Under the pieces are notes generated by a model, which had not been told where the DNA came from, made no database searches, and saw only the letters and a list, made by a program, of their open reading frames with translations. A program made the translations under genes and the position numbers. A DNA stretch of 64,000 nucleotides from DTU015 sp012837895 (GTDB lineage: Bacteria > Bacillota > Sulfobacillia > Fermentithermobacillales > Fermentithermobacillaceae): positions 496,001-560,000 of the forward strand of contig JBMNKH010000004.1 in NCBI GenBank assembly GCA_050952085.1, given 5' to 3'. Each line of letters starts with the position of its first letter. Position 1 is the first letter of the stretch. This document shows positions 17,007 to 26,330 of the stretch, one piece after another.

Positions 17007-17252
17007 ATGAGGAGACAATCCCGCACCTGGGTTTGGGTTATAGCTTTGCTTGCCGGAGCAATCGTAGGTAGTGTCATAGGTGAGGTTCTTTCAGACGTAG
17101 CACCGATACTCTCCAAGGGTTTTTCGTTCGGGTTGAACCCTCCTTTCCACCTGGCTCTCAATGTGGTTTCCCTGACTTTCGGGTTTAATATCCGCCTCAA
17201 TTTGGCAGGTGCAATACTTGTCCTGCTGCTGGTGCTGATACTTGGAAGGTGA
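17007..17252 (+). CDS. DUF4321-type small membrane protein
   Basis: About 81 residues with two hydrophobic helices (VWVIALLAGAIVGSVIGEVL and NLAGAILVLLLVLILG) around a loop rich in aromatic and glycine residues. The pattern and the position just before maf/radC/mreB match DUF4321 proteins of Clostridia; function unknown. ATGs at 16989, 17001 and 17007 are in frame; 17007 has the best distance from GGGGAGG. The stop overlaps the maf start. Confidence 0.75.
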   Translation: MRRQSRTWVWVIALLAGAIVGSVIGEVLSDVAPILSKGFSFGLNPPFHLALNVVSLTFGFNIRLNLAGAILVLLLVLILGR

Positions 17253-17848
17253 ACCGGTTGAGGTTAGTGCTTGCATCCCGGTCTCCCCGGAGGAAGGCCC
17301 TGTTGGAAACTATCGGAATACAACCATTGGTAGTGCCTTCTACGTTTGATGAAGCGCGTTTTGATACAAATGGGCTAAGCCCTGAGGACCTGGCAATTGC
17401 CCTGGCCAGGGGGAAAACCGCTTCTGTAGCTAAGGAATACCCGGAAGATGTGGTCTTGGGTGCCGACACCCTTGTGGTTCTTGGGGAAACTGTGCTTGGC
17501 AAGCCTCACACGCCTGAGGAAGCTAGCGAGATGCTTGAGCAACTGTCAGGAAAAACCCACCAGGTGTACACAGGCATTGCCCTTTGCGAACCCAGAACAG
17601 GAAAGGTGTTTACAGACCTAGACTGCTCCCTTGTGACCATGCGCAAGTTAGAACCACATGAAATCCAGTGGTATGTGAGCACAGGCGAACCTATGGGAAA
17701 GGCCGGAGGCTACGGAATCCAGGGGAAGGCTGCTTTGTTTGTTACAGCCATAAAAGGTGATTATACAGGTGTAATAGGGCTTCCATTATCAAGATTTTAT
17801 GAGATACTTAAGAGGGCCGGACTCGTGATTACAAACTTTTTTGTTTAG
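17249..17848 (+). CDS. maf: Maf-type nucleoside triphosphate pyrophosphatase
   Basis: A 199-residue house-cleaning pyrophosphatase acting on non-canonical or dTTP/UTP-type nucleotides. The N-terminal LASRSPRRKALLE and the GADTLVVLGETVLGKP block are diagnostic. The GTG start overlaps the preceding stop. As usual in Firmicutes it precedes radC-mreB. Confidence 0.93.
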   Translation: MNRLRLVLASRSPRRKALLETIGIQPLVVPSTFDEARFDTNGLSPEDLAIALARGKTASVAKEYPEDVVLGADTLVVLGETVLGKPHTPEEASEMLEQLSGKTHQVYTGIALCEPRTGKVFTDLDCSLVTMRKLEPHEIQWYVSTGEPMGKAGGYGIQGKAALFVTAIKGDYTGVIGLPLSRFYEILKRAGLVITNFFV

Positions 17849-17875
17849 TGTATATTGAGAAGTACATGAGAGTCC

Positions 17876-18640
17876 ATGTCAGGGTTGGCTGCGAAGGGGA
17901 CTATAGAGGAGGTAGCCATAACCCTGAACCGGTTAACAATAAAAGATTGGCCTGAACACGAAAAGCCCAGGGAAAGGTTGTTTAAGGTGGGCGCCCAAGC
18001 TCTTTCCGATGCTGAACTTGTAGCGATTTTGCTGGGCACAGGAACTTCCAGGGAAACTGCTCTTGATGTCGCCAAGAGGCTTATGCATTGGGGCGAGGCC
18101 AACTACGGTCCGGGGCTTGGTTTCTTGACAGAGGCGTCTAAACAAGAACTCATGTCCCTTTCAGGGATTGGGATGGCGAAAGCGGCCAGGCTCAAGGCAT
18201 GTGCCGAGATCCACAGGCGGTTGCTCAAGCCTGAACATTACCTGACACCGCGGGTTGCAGTCACGTGCGGGCGGGATGTGTACGAACTGCTAAAAGGTGA
18301 TATGGAGCAGCTGGACAGGGAACAGGTTTGGATCCTGATGCTCAATGTAAGAAATCACCTGATCCATCGCGAAGTGATATCCGTAGGGAGCCTGGATACG
18401 TCTGTTGTACATCCCAGGGAAATATTCAAGAATTGCATAAAAAGGAGCGCGGCTGCCGTGATTCTTGCCCACAACCATCCTAGCGGTGAAGCGGCACCAA
18501 GCGACGACGATATCAGGATGACAAAAAGAATAATAGAAGCAGGCAAAATCGTGGGAATTACCGTGTTGGACCATGTGATAATCGGGCGTGGACAGTACAT
18601 AAGCCTGAGGGAGTCTTTTGCAGGATGGTTTACTTGGTAA
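17876..18640 (+). CDS. radC: RadC/JAB1-type protein
   Basis: N-terminal UPF0758 helix-hairpin-helix (KPRERLFKVGAQALSDAELVA) and a C-terminal JAMM/MPN metal motif, ILAHNHPSGEAAPSDDD. Historically linked to repair; its enzymatic role is unsettled. The ATG at 17876 has no good ribosome-binding site. GAGGAGG around 17905 points to a start further in, but only ATA or CTG codons are available there, so the true N-terminus is uncertain. Confidence 0.9.
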   Translation: MSGLAAKGTIEEVAITLNRLTIKDWPEHEKPRERLFKVGAQALSDAELVAILLGTGTSRETALDVAKRLMHWGEANYGPGLGFLTEASKQELMSLSGIGMAKAARLKACAEIHRRLLKPEHYLTPRVAVTCGRDVYELLKGDMEQLDREQVWILMLNVRNHLIHREVISVGSLDTSVVHPREIFKNCIKRSAAAVILAHNHPSGEAAPSDDDIRMTKRIIEAGKIVGITVLDHVIIGRGQYISLRESFAGWFTW

Positions 18641-18678
18641 CTCTTTACGGTTTGTAATTAAGAGGGGAGTGGCAGAAG

Positions 18679-19707
18679 GTGCAGTGGCTTTTCAAATATA
18701 TTACCAGGGATATCGGCATAGATCTGGGTACCGCTAACACACTTGTGCACGTCAGGGGAAAAGGAATTGTGTTAGTCGAACCCTCAGTGGTTGCCATCCA
18801 TGCAGAAACCAAGGAATTGCTTGCCGTTGGCACTGAAGCAAAGCAGATGATCGGCAGGACTCCTGGTAATATAATCGCTATCAGGCCCATGAAAGACGGA
18901 GTTATCGCTGATTTTGACGTAACCCAGATCATGATGCACCATTTCATCGGCAAAGCTTACAGGCGAGGGCTTCTCAAGCCAAGGGTTATCGTGGCCGTTC
19001 CGTCAGGCTGTACCGAAGTTGAGAGAAGGGCCGTGTTGGATGCAGTACTCAGGGCAGGCGCCAGGGAAGCCTATACCATTGAAGAACCCATGGCTGCAGC
19101 TATAGGCGCAGGGCTGCCTGTTGATGAGCCGACAGGTAACATGATAGTGGACATCGGCGGCGGTACAAGTGAAGTAGCCGTGATCTCCCTTGAAGGAATT
19201 GTAGCTTCCCGGTCTATCAGGGTAGGCGGGGATGAAATGGATGAAGCAGTGGTCAATTACGTAAAGCGCGCTTATAACCTGCTCATAGGTGAACGGACCG
19301 CAGAAGAAGTGAAGACCACCATAGGGTCAGCTTACGAACTTGATGAAGAAGAGATGATGGACATAAGAGGGCGTGACCTGGTTACAGGTTTGCCCAGGAC
19401 CATAAGCATTGACTCACGGGAAATACGCAAGGCCCTCTCCGAGCCTGTAAACGCCATCTTAGAAGCTGTAAAAGAAACCCTTGAGAACACTCCCCCTGAA
19501 CTTGCCGCTGACATTATGGACAGGGGCATAGTCATGACAGGCGGCGGCTCTATGCTGAAGGGGCTGGACAGGTTGATTAGCCAGGAAACCGGTATGCCTG
19601 TCCATACAGTGGACGAGCCGATGTACGCAGTGGTGAGAGGCGCTGGAAAGGCTCTGGAAGAGATCGATACTCTTAGAAAAGTGCTGGCTTCTCCCAAGCG
19701 TCGTTGA
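18679..19707 (+). CDS. mreB: Rod-shape protein MreB (actin homolog)
   Basis: A 342-residue bacterial actin that guides lateral wall synthesis. Nucleotide-binding pieces are seen: DLGTANTLVHVRGKG, IVDIGGGTSEVAV, and GGGSMLKGLDRLI. GTG start after GGGGAGTGG. First gene of mreBCD-mrdA-minCDE-rodA, one of the standard elongation/division blocks. Confidence 0.97.
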   Translation: MQWLFKYITRDIGIDLGTANTLVHVRGKGIVLVEPSVVAIHAETKELLAVGTEAKQMIGRTPGNIIAIRPMKDGVIADFDVTQIMMHHFIGKAYRRGLLKPRVIVAVPSGCTEVERRAVLDAVLRAGAREAYTIEEPMAAAIGAGLPVDEPTGNMIVDIGGGTSEVAVISLEGIVASRSIRVGGDEMDEAVVNYVKRAYNLLIGERTAEEVKTTIGSAYELDEEEMMDIRGRDLVTGLPRTISIDSREIRKALSEPVNAILEAVKETLENTPPELAADIMDRGIVMTGGGSMLKGLDRLISQETGMPVHTVDEPMYAVVRGAGKALEEIDTLRKVLASPKRR

Positions 19708-19727
19708 AAAAGGAAGGATGACATTCT

Positions 19728-20540
19728 TTGAGGCGGCTGTTTCCATATAAGAAGTTGATTGCCCTTGTGCTTCTTGTGGCCGCCTCAGTGTTTTTGATGA
19801 ACATCACAGGTAGCTCCCCGGACAACCCCTCCCTTTGGGAGAAACTGCTGTGGAAAGGGATGCAACCGCTGCTTGACGGTTTGTTGGCTGTCAAGAGCAA
19901 GGTTGGTGAATACAGTGCCTTGTTCCAGGACAAGGAAGCCCTCTTGAAAGAAAACCAGGAACTCAAAAGCAGACTGGATTCGCTTGAGTCGCTTTTGACC
20001 AGGTTAAACGAAATTGAGAACGAGAACCGGCGGCTCAAGGAACTGCTTGGATTCAGGGAGCAGCTTGAACAGGAGTACAAGGCAGCTGATGTTATAGGAC
20101 GGAGCCCGAGCAAATGGTTTTCAACCATAACCATATCCCTGGGCAGTGAAGACGGTGTAACTCTGGATGCACCTGTGATCTCCAGAAGGGGGCTTGTTGG
20201 CAGGGTTATCAAGGTTGATGCCCGCAGTGCCCAGGTGTTGCTCCTCACTGACCCGGAAAGCGGTGTAGGTTCACTCGTATCAAGATCCAGGGACTACGGG
20301 GTGGTAGTCGGAGGGAGCGGGCCGGATACTTTGGTAATGCGCTTCTTTTCAAGGGATGCTGATGTCCGTGCCGGAGATGAAGTGCTTACATCAGGTGTGG
20401 GCAGCGTGTATCCGGCAGGCTTATTTGTGGGAGAAGTTACCGAGGTTTACGTCCCCCAGCCAGGGCTGGTAAAGGAGTGTTACGTTAAGCCGGCCGTTGA
20501 TTTCGCACATCTGGAAGAAGTGCTAGTGATGATAAAATGA
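19728..20540 (+). CDS. mreC: Rod-shape protein MreC
   Basis: 270 residues: a short cytoplasmic N-terminus, a single membrane helix (LIALVLLVAASVFLMNI), a coiled coil rich in Glu/Leu at about 65-110, then the two-barrel periplasmic domain (VISRRGLVGRV, VLTSGVGSVYPAGLFVG). It links MreB to PBP2 outside the membrane. TTG start; the stop overlaps mreD. Confidence 0.94.
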   Translation: MRRLFPYKKLIALVLLVAASVFLMNITGSSPDNPSLWEKLLWKGMQPLLDGLLAVKSKVGEYSALFQDKEALLKENQELKSRLDSLESLLTRLNEIENENRRLKELLGFREQLEQEYKAADVIGRSPSKWFSTITISLGSEDGVTLDAPVISRRGLVGRVIKVDARSAQVLLLTDPESGVGSLVSRSRDYGVVVGGSGPDTLVMRFFSRDADVRAGDEVLTSGVGSVYPAGLFVGEVTEVYVPQPGLVKECYVKPAVDFAHLEEVLVMIK

Positions 20541-21085
20541 ACGGGAAAAGGATGAGTCTCTACATCGCATATGCATTGCTGGCTCCCCTGTTGCTGCTTG
20601 TGCAATATGTCTACCTGGGCAGTGCCAAAGGGTTGGATTTAGCTGTTGTGCTGGCATGTTCTGCCGGATGGCAAATACCCTTGCCGGCTAGCGCGGTAGC
20701 CGGGTTTGGGATAGGCCTTGTCCAGGATGTATTTACAGGTAGGACTATCGGGTTTTCTGCTTTGTCTTTATCAGTTGTGTCTATGACCATGTCCTGGGTC
20801 AGGGGATTCCTGAATCCGCGAATGCCGTTTTCAGACAGCATTGCAGCTGTGGTTTCAACAGGGATTGGCGACTGTGTGTCCTACGCAGCTTTGCGGCTTC
20901 TCAAGATGCCGGTTACTTGGGAGTTCTTCATTAGAGATGTGGTGCCTTACAGCCTGATATGGTCGTTCGTCCTGATAATACCTGTTAACCTGATGGTGAG
21001 CGGTGTTTCAGGTATTATAGCCATGGTATGGCCCAGCAAGAGGGGAAAAGGGGTAGGTATAGGAAGCGATGAACCACGGCTATAG
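20537..21085 (+). CDS. mreD: Rod-shape protein MreD
   Basis: A 182-residue, five- to six-helix membrane protein (FGIGLVQDVFTGRTIGFSALSL) of the elongasome, coupled by overlap to mreC upstream and mrdA downstream. Sequence conservation is low in the family; the call rests on topology and context. Confidence 0.88.
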   Translation: MNGKRMSLYIAYALLAPLLLLVQYVYLGSAKGLDLAVVLACSAGWQIPLPASAVAGFGIGLVQDVFTGRTIGFSALSLSVVSMTMSWVRGFLNPRMPFSDSIAAVVSTGIGDCVSYAALRLLKMPVTWEFFIRDVVPYSLIWSFVLIIPVNLMVSGVSGIIAMVWPSKRGKGVGIGSDEPRL

Positions 21086-22940
21086 GAACAGGGAAAACAC
21101 GCCCGGCAATTTGCCTGTCCGCGAGCTAAAGCGGATAAGGGATTATGTATTGATCATAGTGTTCGCTTGTTTCCTTATCGTCATAGGCCAGCTGTTTAAC
21201 CTCCAAATTGTACAGGGCGAGAAATACCGGTCTCTCTCAAAAGAAAACTATCTCAGGATCACGCCCATCCCTGCCCCGAGAGGCGAGATCCTCGACAGGG
21301 ACGGGGAGTTGCTGGTTACATCGAGGCCTGCCTTTACTGTATTCTACTGGTACCTGGACGAAAAGGAAGCTGCAACTACCTTGCCGCACCTGGCTGACAT
21401 ACTTGGGATGGAGCCTGCAGAAGTTGAGGAGAAAGTGAGGAAATATGAAGGCAGGTATTTTGAACCCGTGCCTATTGCAAGAGACATTACTCCTGAGATC
21501 TACACTAAGATCGTTGAAGACGCTCCTAATCTCCCTGGTGTCTTCATTGATCCCCAGCCAATCCGATACTACCCACAGGATGACCTTCTTAGCACAACAC
21601 TGGGGTACGTAGGTGAGATTACACAATCCCAGCTCGACGACCCTCAATGGAAGGATTACAAGATGGGTAGCATTGTGGGCCAGCAGGGGCTTGAACTATA
21701 TTACGAGAGCATACTCAGGGGGATAAACGGCGGTTACCAGGTTGAGGTTGATTACAGGGGGCGGCCTACAGGCAACGTTGGCCCGGGGATTGACCCTGAA
21801 CCTGGCAAGTCAATCCAACTTGAGATCGACCTTGACCTCCAGATGGCTGTAGAGGAAGCACTCAAGAGCGCCCTGGAACAAAACCCGGAGGCTAAGGGAG
21901 CTTCTGCGGTGGTCTTGGATGTCAAGACAGGCGGGGTGCTGTCCATTGCTTCGGTACCGGGATTTGATCCTAACATCCTGATCTCGGGAATCAGCTACAA
22001 AGACTTGAACCAGAAGATCACTTCAGGAGAGTGGCGGTTTGCCAATCTAGCTGCCACAGGATTATATCCTCCAGGCTCAGCTTTCAAGATAGTTACGGCA
22101 GTTGCAGCTCTCGCAGAGGGCAAGACAGACAGGACTGAAGAGTTTTTCGACCCTGGTTATCATCCTTCTGCCCCCACTTTGATTTGCCACAAATGGGGAG
22201 GCCACGGCTACGTCAACATAGAAGAAGCGTTGGAAGTCTCGTGCAACACATACTTCTATGAGATGGGCAGGCGGCTTGGTGTAGACACCCTTGCTGAATA
22301 CTGCCGCGCCTTGGGGCTAGGCATGAAAACAGGTATAGACCTGGGCGGGGAGAACTACGGTACCGTTCCAAGCACTGAGTGGAAAGCAAAAGCTTACGGC
22401 GAAGGCAGGGTAGCCCAGCCTGAATTCTTGTTCTCTGAACACATGATGGTTGCCATGGGACAAGCGTTCCACCTGTATACGCCCATCCAAATGGCTTCAG
22501 TAACCCAGGCGGTTGCCAATCAGGGAGTGAGGATGAGGCCGAGGCTTGTATCCAAGATCTTGGACTCTGAGGGCAATGTGGTTGAGGAGTTTTTGCCGGA
22601 AGTATCCGGAGAACTTGTGGTGGACCCAGGCATTTTTGATATTGTAAAAGCGGGGATGCTCAGGGTTACTAATGAGCCTGGCGGAACCGCATATTGGATA
22701 TTCCATGATTGTCCGGTTAAGGTATGTGGAAAGACAGGAACGGCTCAGAACCCACTGGGAGATGACCATTCGTGGTTTGTAGGTTTCGGGCCTTACGAAG
22801 ACCCGGAAATTGCCCTGGCTGTGGTTGTGGATCAAGGCGGCTCAGGGTCAGCTGTGGCTGCGCCTGTAGCCAGGCAAATATTCGATGCGTTCCTGGCGAT
22901 TACACAGCCCCAAGAGGCAGAGCAGGTAATAGCGGATTAA
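21069..22940 (+). CDS. mrdA: Penicillin-binding protein 2 (elongation transpeptidase)
   Basis: A 623-residue class B PBP, with a single N-terminal membrane helix (YVLIIVFACFLIVIGQLF), a dimerisation domain, and a C-terminal transpeptidase with SxxK in PPGSAFK near 335, SCN near 391 and KTGTAQ near 555. It cross-links lateral peptidoglycan together with RodA, encoded four genes downstream. Confidence 0.95.
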   Translation: MNHGYRNRENTPGNLPVRELKRIRDYVLIIVFACFLIVIGQLFNLQIVQGEKYRSLSKENYLRITPIPAPRGEILDRDGELLVTSRPAFTVFYWYLDEKEAATTLPHLADILGMEPAEVEEKVRKYEGRYFEPVPIARDITPEIYTKIVEDAPNLPGVFIDPQPIRYYPQDDLLSTTLGYVGEITQSQLDDPQWKDYKMGSIVGQQGLELYYESILRGINGGYQVEVDYRGRPTGNVGPGIDPEPGKSIQLEIDLDLQMAVEEALKSALEQNPEAKGASAVVLDVKTGGVLSIASVPGFDPNILISGISYKDLNQKITSGEWRFANLAATGLYPPGSAFKIVTAVAALAEGKTDRTEEFFDPGYHPSAPTLICHKWGGHGYVNIEEALEVSCNTYFYEMGRRLGVDTLAEYCRALGLGMKTGIDLGGENYGTVPSTEWKAKAYGEGRVAQPEFLFSEHMMVAMGQAFHLYTPIQMASVTQAVANQGVRMRPRLVSKILDSEGNVVEEFLPEVSGELVVDPGIFDIVKAGMLRVTNEPGGTAYWIFHDCPVKVCGKTGTAQNPLGDDHSWFVGFGPYEDPEIALAVVVDQGGSGSAVAAPVARQIFDAFLAITQPQEAEQVIAD

Positions 22941-22961
22941 CCATGGGGAGGAGCACCGGAG

Positions 22962-23684
22962 ATGGCTCGGAAACAAGATGTGGTTTTCAGAGGCAGTAAA
23001 GACGGCCTGCAACTTATATTCAATGACAAGCAAGATTACGAGGTATTAAAGGAGAAACTAAAAGCTCACCTGCAGAGGGCCGAATTATTCTTCCAAGGCG
23101 CTGATGTAGTGCTTGATATAGGAAATCTTGAGTTTTCAATAGATCAGATTCTGGAGGTCCAGAACATCCTTGCGTTTCCCCATGGGCTGCGGTTAAGGAA
23201 GGTCATTCACGGTGGCAGTGAGCCCAAGCCCGTTGCGAAAACTGTCAAGAGGCAGAGGACATTGGAGCCGGAAAAGCGAAACATAGATCAAAGGCAGAAT
23301 ATTGTCGAAAACTGGACGTCTGCGCCCAAGAGGCCGGATACTTACTTGTACAAAGGAACATTGAGGTCAGGGCAACGGATTACATACAATGGCAACGTAG
23401 TGGTAGTAGGGGATGTCAACCCCGGTGCTGAGATAAGGGCTGCAGGTGACATAATCGTAATGGGTACTCTCAGGGGGCTTGCCCACGCGGGCGTAGGAGG
23501 CGCTACAGACGTGGCGATCGTAGCCTTTAAGCTGGACCCTACCCAAATCAGGATCGGGGATGTAATCGGGCGGCCTCCCGAAGGTGATCTGGGCGCTCCA
23601 AAGGAACCTGAGGTTGCAAGGCTGAAAGATGGCGTGATCTTGGTGGAACCGCTAGATGGAAGTCGTTGGGAGGGAGAACGGTGA
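22962..23684 (+). CDS. minC: Septum-site inhibitor MinC
   Basis: 240 residues: an N-terminal FtsZ-binding domain and a C-terminal right-handed beta-helix with repeated V-V-G-D-V-N-P-G-A-E type strands (VVVVGDVNPGAEIRAAGDII) that binds MinD. ATG after GGGGAGG. The C-terminus overlaps minD. Confidence 0.94.
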   Translation: MARKQDVVFRGSKDGLQLIFNDKQDYEVLKEKLKAHLQRAELFFQGADVVLDIGNLEFSIDQILEVQNILAFPHGLRLRKVIHGGSEPKPVAKTVKRQRTLEPEKRNIDQRQNIVENWTSAPKRPDTYLYKGTLRSGQRITYNGNVVVVGDVNPGAEIRAAGDIIVMGTLRGLAHAGVGGATDVAIVAFKLDPTQIRIGDVIGRPPEGDLGAPKEPEVARLKDGVILVEPLDGSRWEGER

Positions 23685-24478
23685 GTGAAGCAATAGTAAT
23701 AACATCTGGAAAAGGTGGCGTTGGGAAGACTACAGCCTGTGCTAATCTGGGAGTGGCCCTCGCATCTATGGGACACAAGGTGGTTCTTGTGGATGCCGAT
23801 ATAGGACTCAGGAACCTGGATGTGGTAATGGGCCTTGAGAACCGGATTGTGTACGATCTTGTTGACGTAGTCGAAGGGTTTTGCAGGCTCAGGCAAGCTC
23901 TTATAAAGGACAAGCGTCTCGACGGGCTTTTCTTGTTGCCGGCAGCCCAGACAAAGGACAAGACGTCAGTAACTCCCGACCAGATGAAGCAGCTGGTTGA
24001 CCAGCTCAAGGAAGAATATGATTACATACTGGTTGATTGCCCCGCAGGTATTGAGCAGGGCTTCAAGAATGCCATTGCAGGAGCTGACAGGGCTCTCATA
24101 GTGACAACTCCTGAAGTATCTGCTGTACGTGATGCCGACCGGATAATAGGGCTGCTTGAATCTTCAGGGTTTGACGATCCCGGGTTGATCGTTAACAGGC
24201 TGAAGCCTAAAATGGTGGCTAAAGGCGATATGATGGATATACCGGACATAATAGACATCCTGGCCATACGCCTTATGGGGGTTGTCCCTGACGATGAGTT
24301 CATAGTCGTTTCCACAAACCGTGGGGAGCCGGCAGCTTTATCTGCAAACAGGTCAAAGGCGGGGGAAGCTTTCAGGAACATAGCACGCCGCCTCTTGGGA
24401 GAAGAAGTGCCTTTTCTGGACCTTACGGAACATGAAACCTTTTGGGAAAAATTGCTCAAGTTAATCAAGACAGGGTAA
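23681..24478 (+). CDS. minD: Septum-site ATPase MinD
   Basis: A ParA-family ATPase of about 265 residues, with a deviant Walker A (SGKGGVGKTTACANLG) and the switch segments DADIGLRNLD and DCPAGIE, plus a C-terminal amphipathic membrane-targeting helix (FWEKLLKLIKTG). The frame also opens at a TTG at 23666, but GTG at 23681 follows GGGAGGG and overlaps the minC stop. Confidence 0.96.
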   Translation: MSEAIVITSGKGGVGKTTACANLGVALASMGHKVVLVDADIGLRNLDVVMGLENRIVYDLVDVVEGFCRLRQALIKDKRLDGLFLLPAAQTKDKTSVTPDQMKQLVDQLKEEYDYILVDCPAGIEQGFKNAIAGADRALIVTTPEVSAVRDADRIIGLLESSGFDDPGLIVNRLKPKMVAKGDMMDIPDIIDILAIRLMGVVPDDEFIVVSTNRGEPAALSANRSKAGEAFRNIARRLLGEEVPFLDLTEHETFWEKLLKLIKTG

Positions 24479-24490
24479 GGGGGTATAGGC

Positions 24491-24754
24491 TTGTTTGGAT
24501 GGTTTAGGAGGAAAGAACAGTCTAAGGAAGTAGCCAGGGACAGGCTGAAACTCGTCCTCATGCAGGACAGGATGGCCCTTGCCCCCCATACCATGGAGCA
24601 GATGAAAGATGCCGTGATTGTGGCGATTTCAAGGTTTGTTGAGATAGATGAAAAAGGGCTTGAGTTTGAGTGGAAAGGCAATGAAAGAAACAAAGCATTG
24701 GTTGCTAATATACCGGTGAGATCTGTGAGAAGGAGTGCAAAGGCCATCGATTGA
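24491..24754 (+). CDS. minE: Min topological specificity factor MinE
   Basis: 87 residues. The N-terminal FGWFRR membrane-targeting segment, the helix RDRLKLVLMQDRMALAP that contacts MinD, and a C-terminal dimerisation domain make a complete MinCDE oscillator. TTG start; overlaps rodA. Confidence 0.94.
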   Translation: MFGWFRRKEQSKEVARDRLKLVLMQDRMALAPHTMEQMKDAVIVAISRFVEIDEKGLEFEWKGNERNKALVANIPVRSVRRSAKAID

Positions 24755-25889
24755 ACTGCCCAACATCAGGATAGAAAGCAGGGCGGTACGGCGCATTGAC
24801 TTCTGGCTCTTAGGCGCGGTACTGTTCCTTCATATCCTGTCGCTTCCGCTTATAGACAGTGCCACCCATTCAGCTGGCGGGCATTATTACCTGAAAAGAC
24901 AGCTCCTGCTGATAGCGGCTTCGCTGGTGATGATGGGACTGGCGACTTTCATCGACTACCGTGACCTGGTATGGTTATCCCCCTGGATACTGGGCCTGAA
25001 CGTGTTGCTACTCGTGGCTGTGCTCTTTATTGGCAGGACTGCGGGTGGTTCTACCCGGTGGATTTCCCTGGGTTTTTTTGACCTGCAGCCCTCAGAGTTG
25101 TTCAAACTCACTGCCATATTGTTTGCCACCAGGATCTTGTGTTCCATGGACAGCCCTCTTGAGTCGGTTTGGCCGGTTATTGCCTTTTACACCTGGTTGG
25201 CTGTTCCTGCGCTCCTCATCCTGAAGCAGCCGGACCTCGGCACCACTTTGGTAATCATCGCTATTGTCACAGGCATGCTGTATTTTTCAGGAACTCCGGG
25301 GAGGACCATCTTCACGCTTATCCTGGCAGGCGTTATCATGGTAGGGATTTTGTTGTGGCTTTATCTTTACGCAGGTGTACCTTTGCCTATCGAGGAGCAT
25401 TGGATCGACCGGCTTGTAACCGGGTTTAACCCTGAAAAGGATCCCTTGGGTAAAGGCTATCAGGTGCTGCAATCGAAGATAGCTATAGGTTCAGGTACTT
25501 TGTGGGGTAAGGGCCTTGGGAAGGGCACCCAAAACCGGTTGGATTTCATTCCCCACCAGGAAACAGACTTCATCTTCTCAGTCGTCGGCGAGGAACTCGG
25601 GTTTGTGCGCACAACGGTAGTGCTTGGGGTGTATGTGCTTATCCTGTGCAGGTGTCTGATAGCCGCGGTCACCTCCGCTGACAAAGAAGGGACTTTGATA
25701 GCCGGCGGGGTCCTGAGCATGCTCCTGTTTCAAAGCATGGTGAATATAGGGATGACAATGGGTATTATGCCGGTTACAGGTATCCCCCTGCCATTCTTGA
25801 GCTACGGCGGGACCGCTTCCATGGTAAATTCGTTTGCAATCGGGCTTGTACTGAATGTAGGCTGGAAACGGCACAAGATCTTATTCTGA
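24735..25889 (+). CDS. rodA: Peptidoglycan glycosyltransferase RodA
   Basis: A 384-residue SEDS-family polymerase with ten predicted helices, the conserved LKQPDLGTTLV segment with the catalytic aspartate loop, DFIFSVVGEELGF, and the C-terminal GIPLPFLSYGGTA. It works with the PBP2 of the same operon. GTG start inside minE. Confidence 0.95.
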   Translation: MQRPSIELPNIRIESRAVRRIDFWLLGAVLFLHILSLPLIDSATHSAGGHYYLKRQLLLIAASLVMMGLATFIDYRDLVWLSPWILGLNVLLLVAVLFIGRTAGGSTRWISLGFFDLQPSELFKLTAILFATRILCSMDSPLESVWPVIAFYTWLAVPALLILKQPDLGTTLVIIAIVTGMLYFSGTPGRTIFTLILAGVIMVGILLWLYLYAGVPLPIEEHWIDRLVTGFNPEKDPLGKGYQVLQSKIAIGSGTLWGKGLGKGTQNRLDFIPHQETDFIFSVVGEELGFVRTTVVLGVYVLILCRCLIAAVTSADKEGTLIAGGVLSMLLFQSMVNIGMTMGIMPVTGIPLPFLSYGGTASMVNSFAIGLVLNVGWKRHKILF

Positions 25890-25907
25890 TTCATTGGGGG
25901 AAGCAGA

Positions 25908-26330
25908 GTGCAGGAGATAGGAACGGTGATCTCGGTCAAGGACCGGGCAGTGATAGTAGAGGTCTCGAGGAAAGAGGCTTGCAGCACTTGCGGGCGCTGC
26001 GGCGGGCGTTTGTCCCTTGGCGGCGATACTATGATTGTTGAAGCCGTAAAGACCGGAAACCCGAAGCCAGGCGACTTGGTTGTATTGGAACTTCCTGACG
26101 CTGATTACCTCCGGCTTTCCTTCCTGGTTTATATGTTACCCCTGCTGAGTCTAGGCTTGGGATATGCAGGCGGCTGGTTTCTCGGCAGCTTCCTGGGTAA
26201 CGCTTCTGTATGGGCAGCTGTGTTTGCCGCCGGAGGCCTAGTGGGTTGTTTCGCATGGCTCAGGAGCTATGATGCTGCTTCCAGGAAGGCCGGCAAATAT
26301 ATGCCTGTTGCCAGGCCGTTAGACGATTGA
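25908..26330 (+). CDS. rseC: SoxR-reducing system/RseC-family protein
   Basis: A 140-residue RseC-type protein, with an N-terminal cytoplasmic domain carrying a CSTCGRCGG cysteine cluster and two membrane helices (LSFLVYMLPLLSLGLGYAGG and a second near 100). The family is often associated with Rnf/Rsx electron transfer, and an rnf operon lies 10 kb upstream. Its 3' end overlaps the convergent partner-of-XPB gene by 12 bp. Confidence 0.82.
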   Translation: MQEIGTVISVKDRAVIVEVSRKEACSTCGRCGGRLSLGGDTMIVEAVKTGNPKPGDLVVLELPDADYLRLSFLVYMLPLLSLGLGYAGGWFLGSFLGNASVWAAVFAAGGLVGCFAWLRSYDAASRKAGKYMPVARPLDD

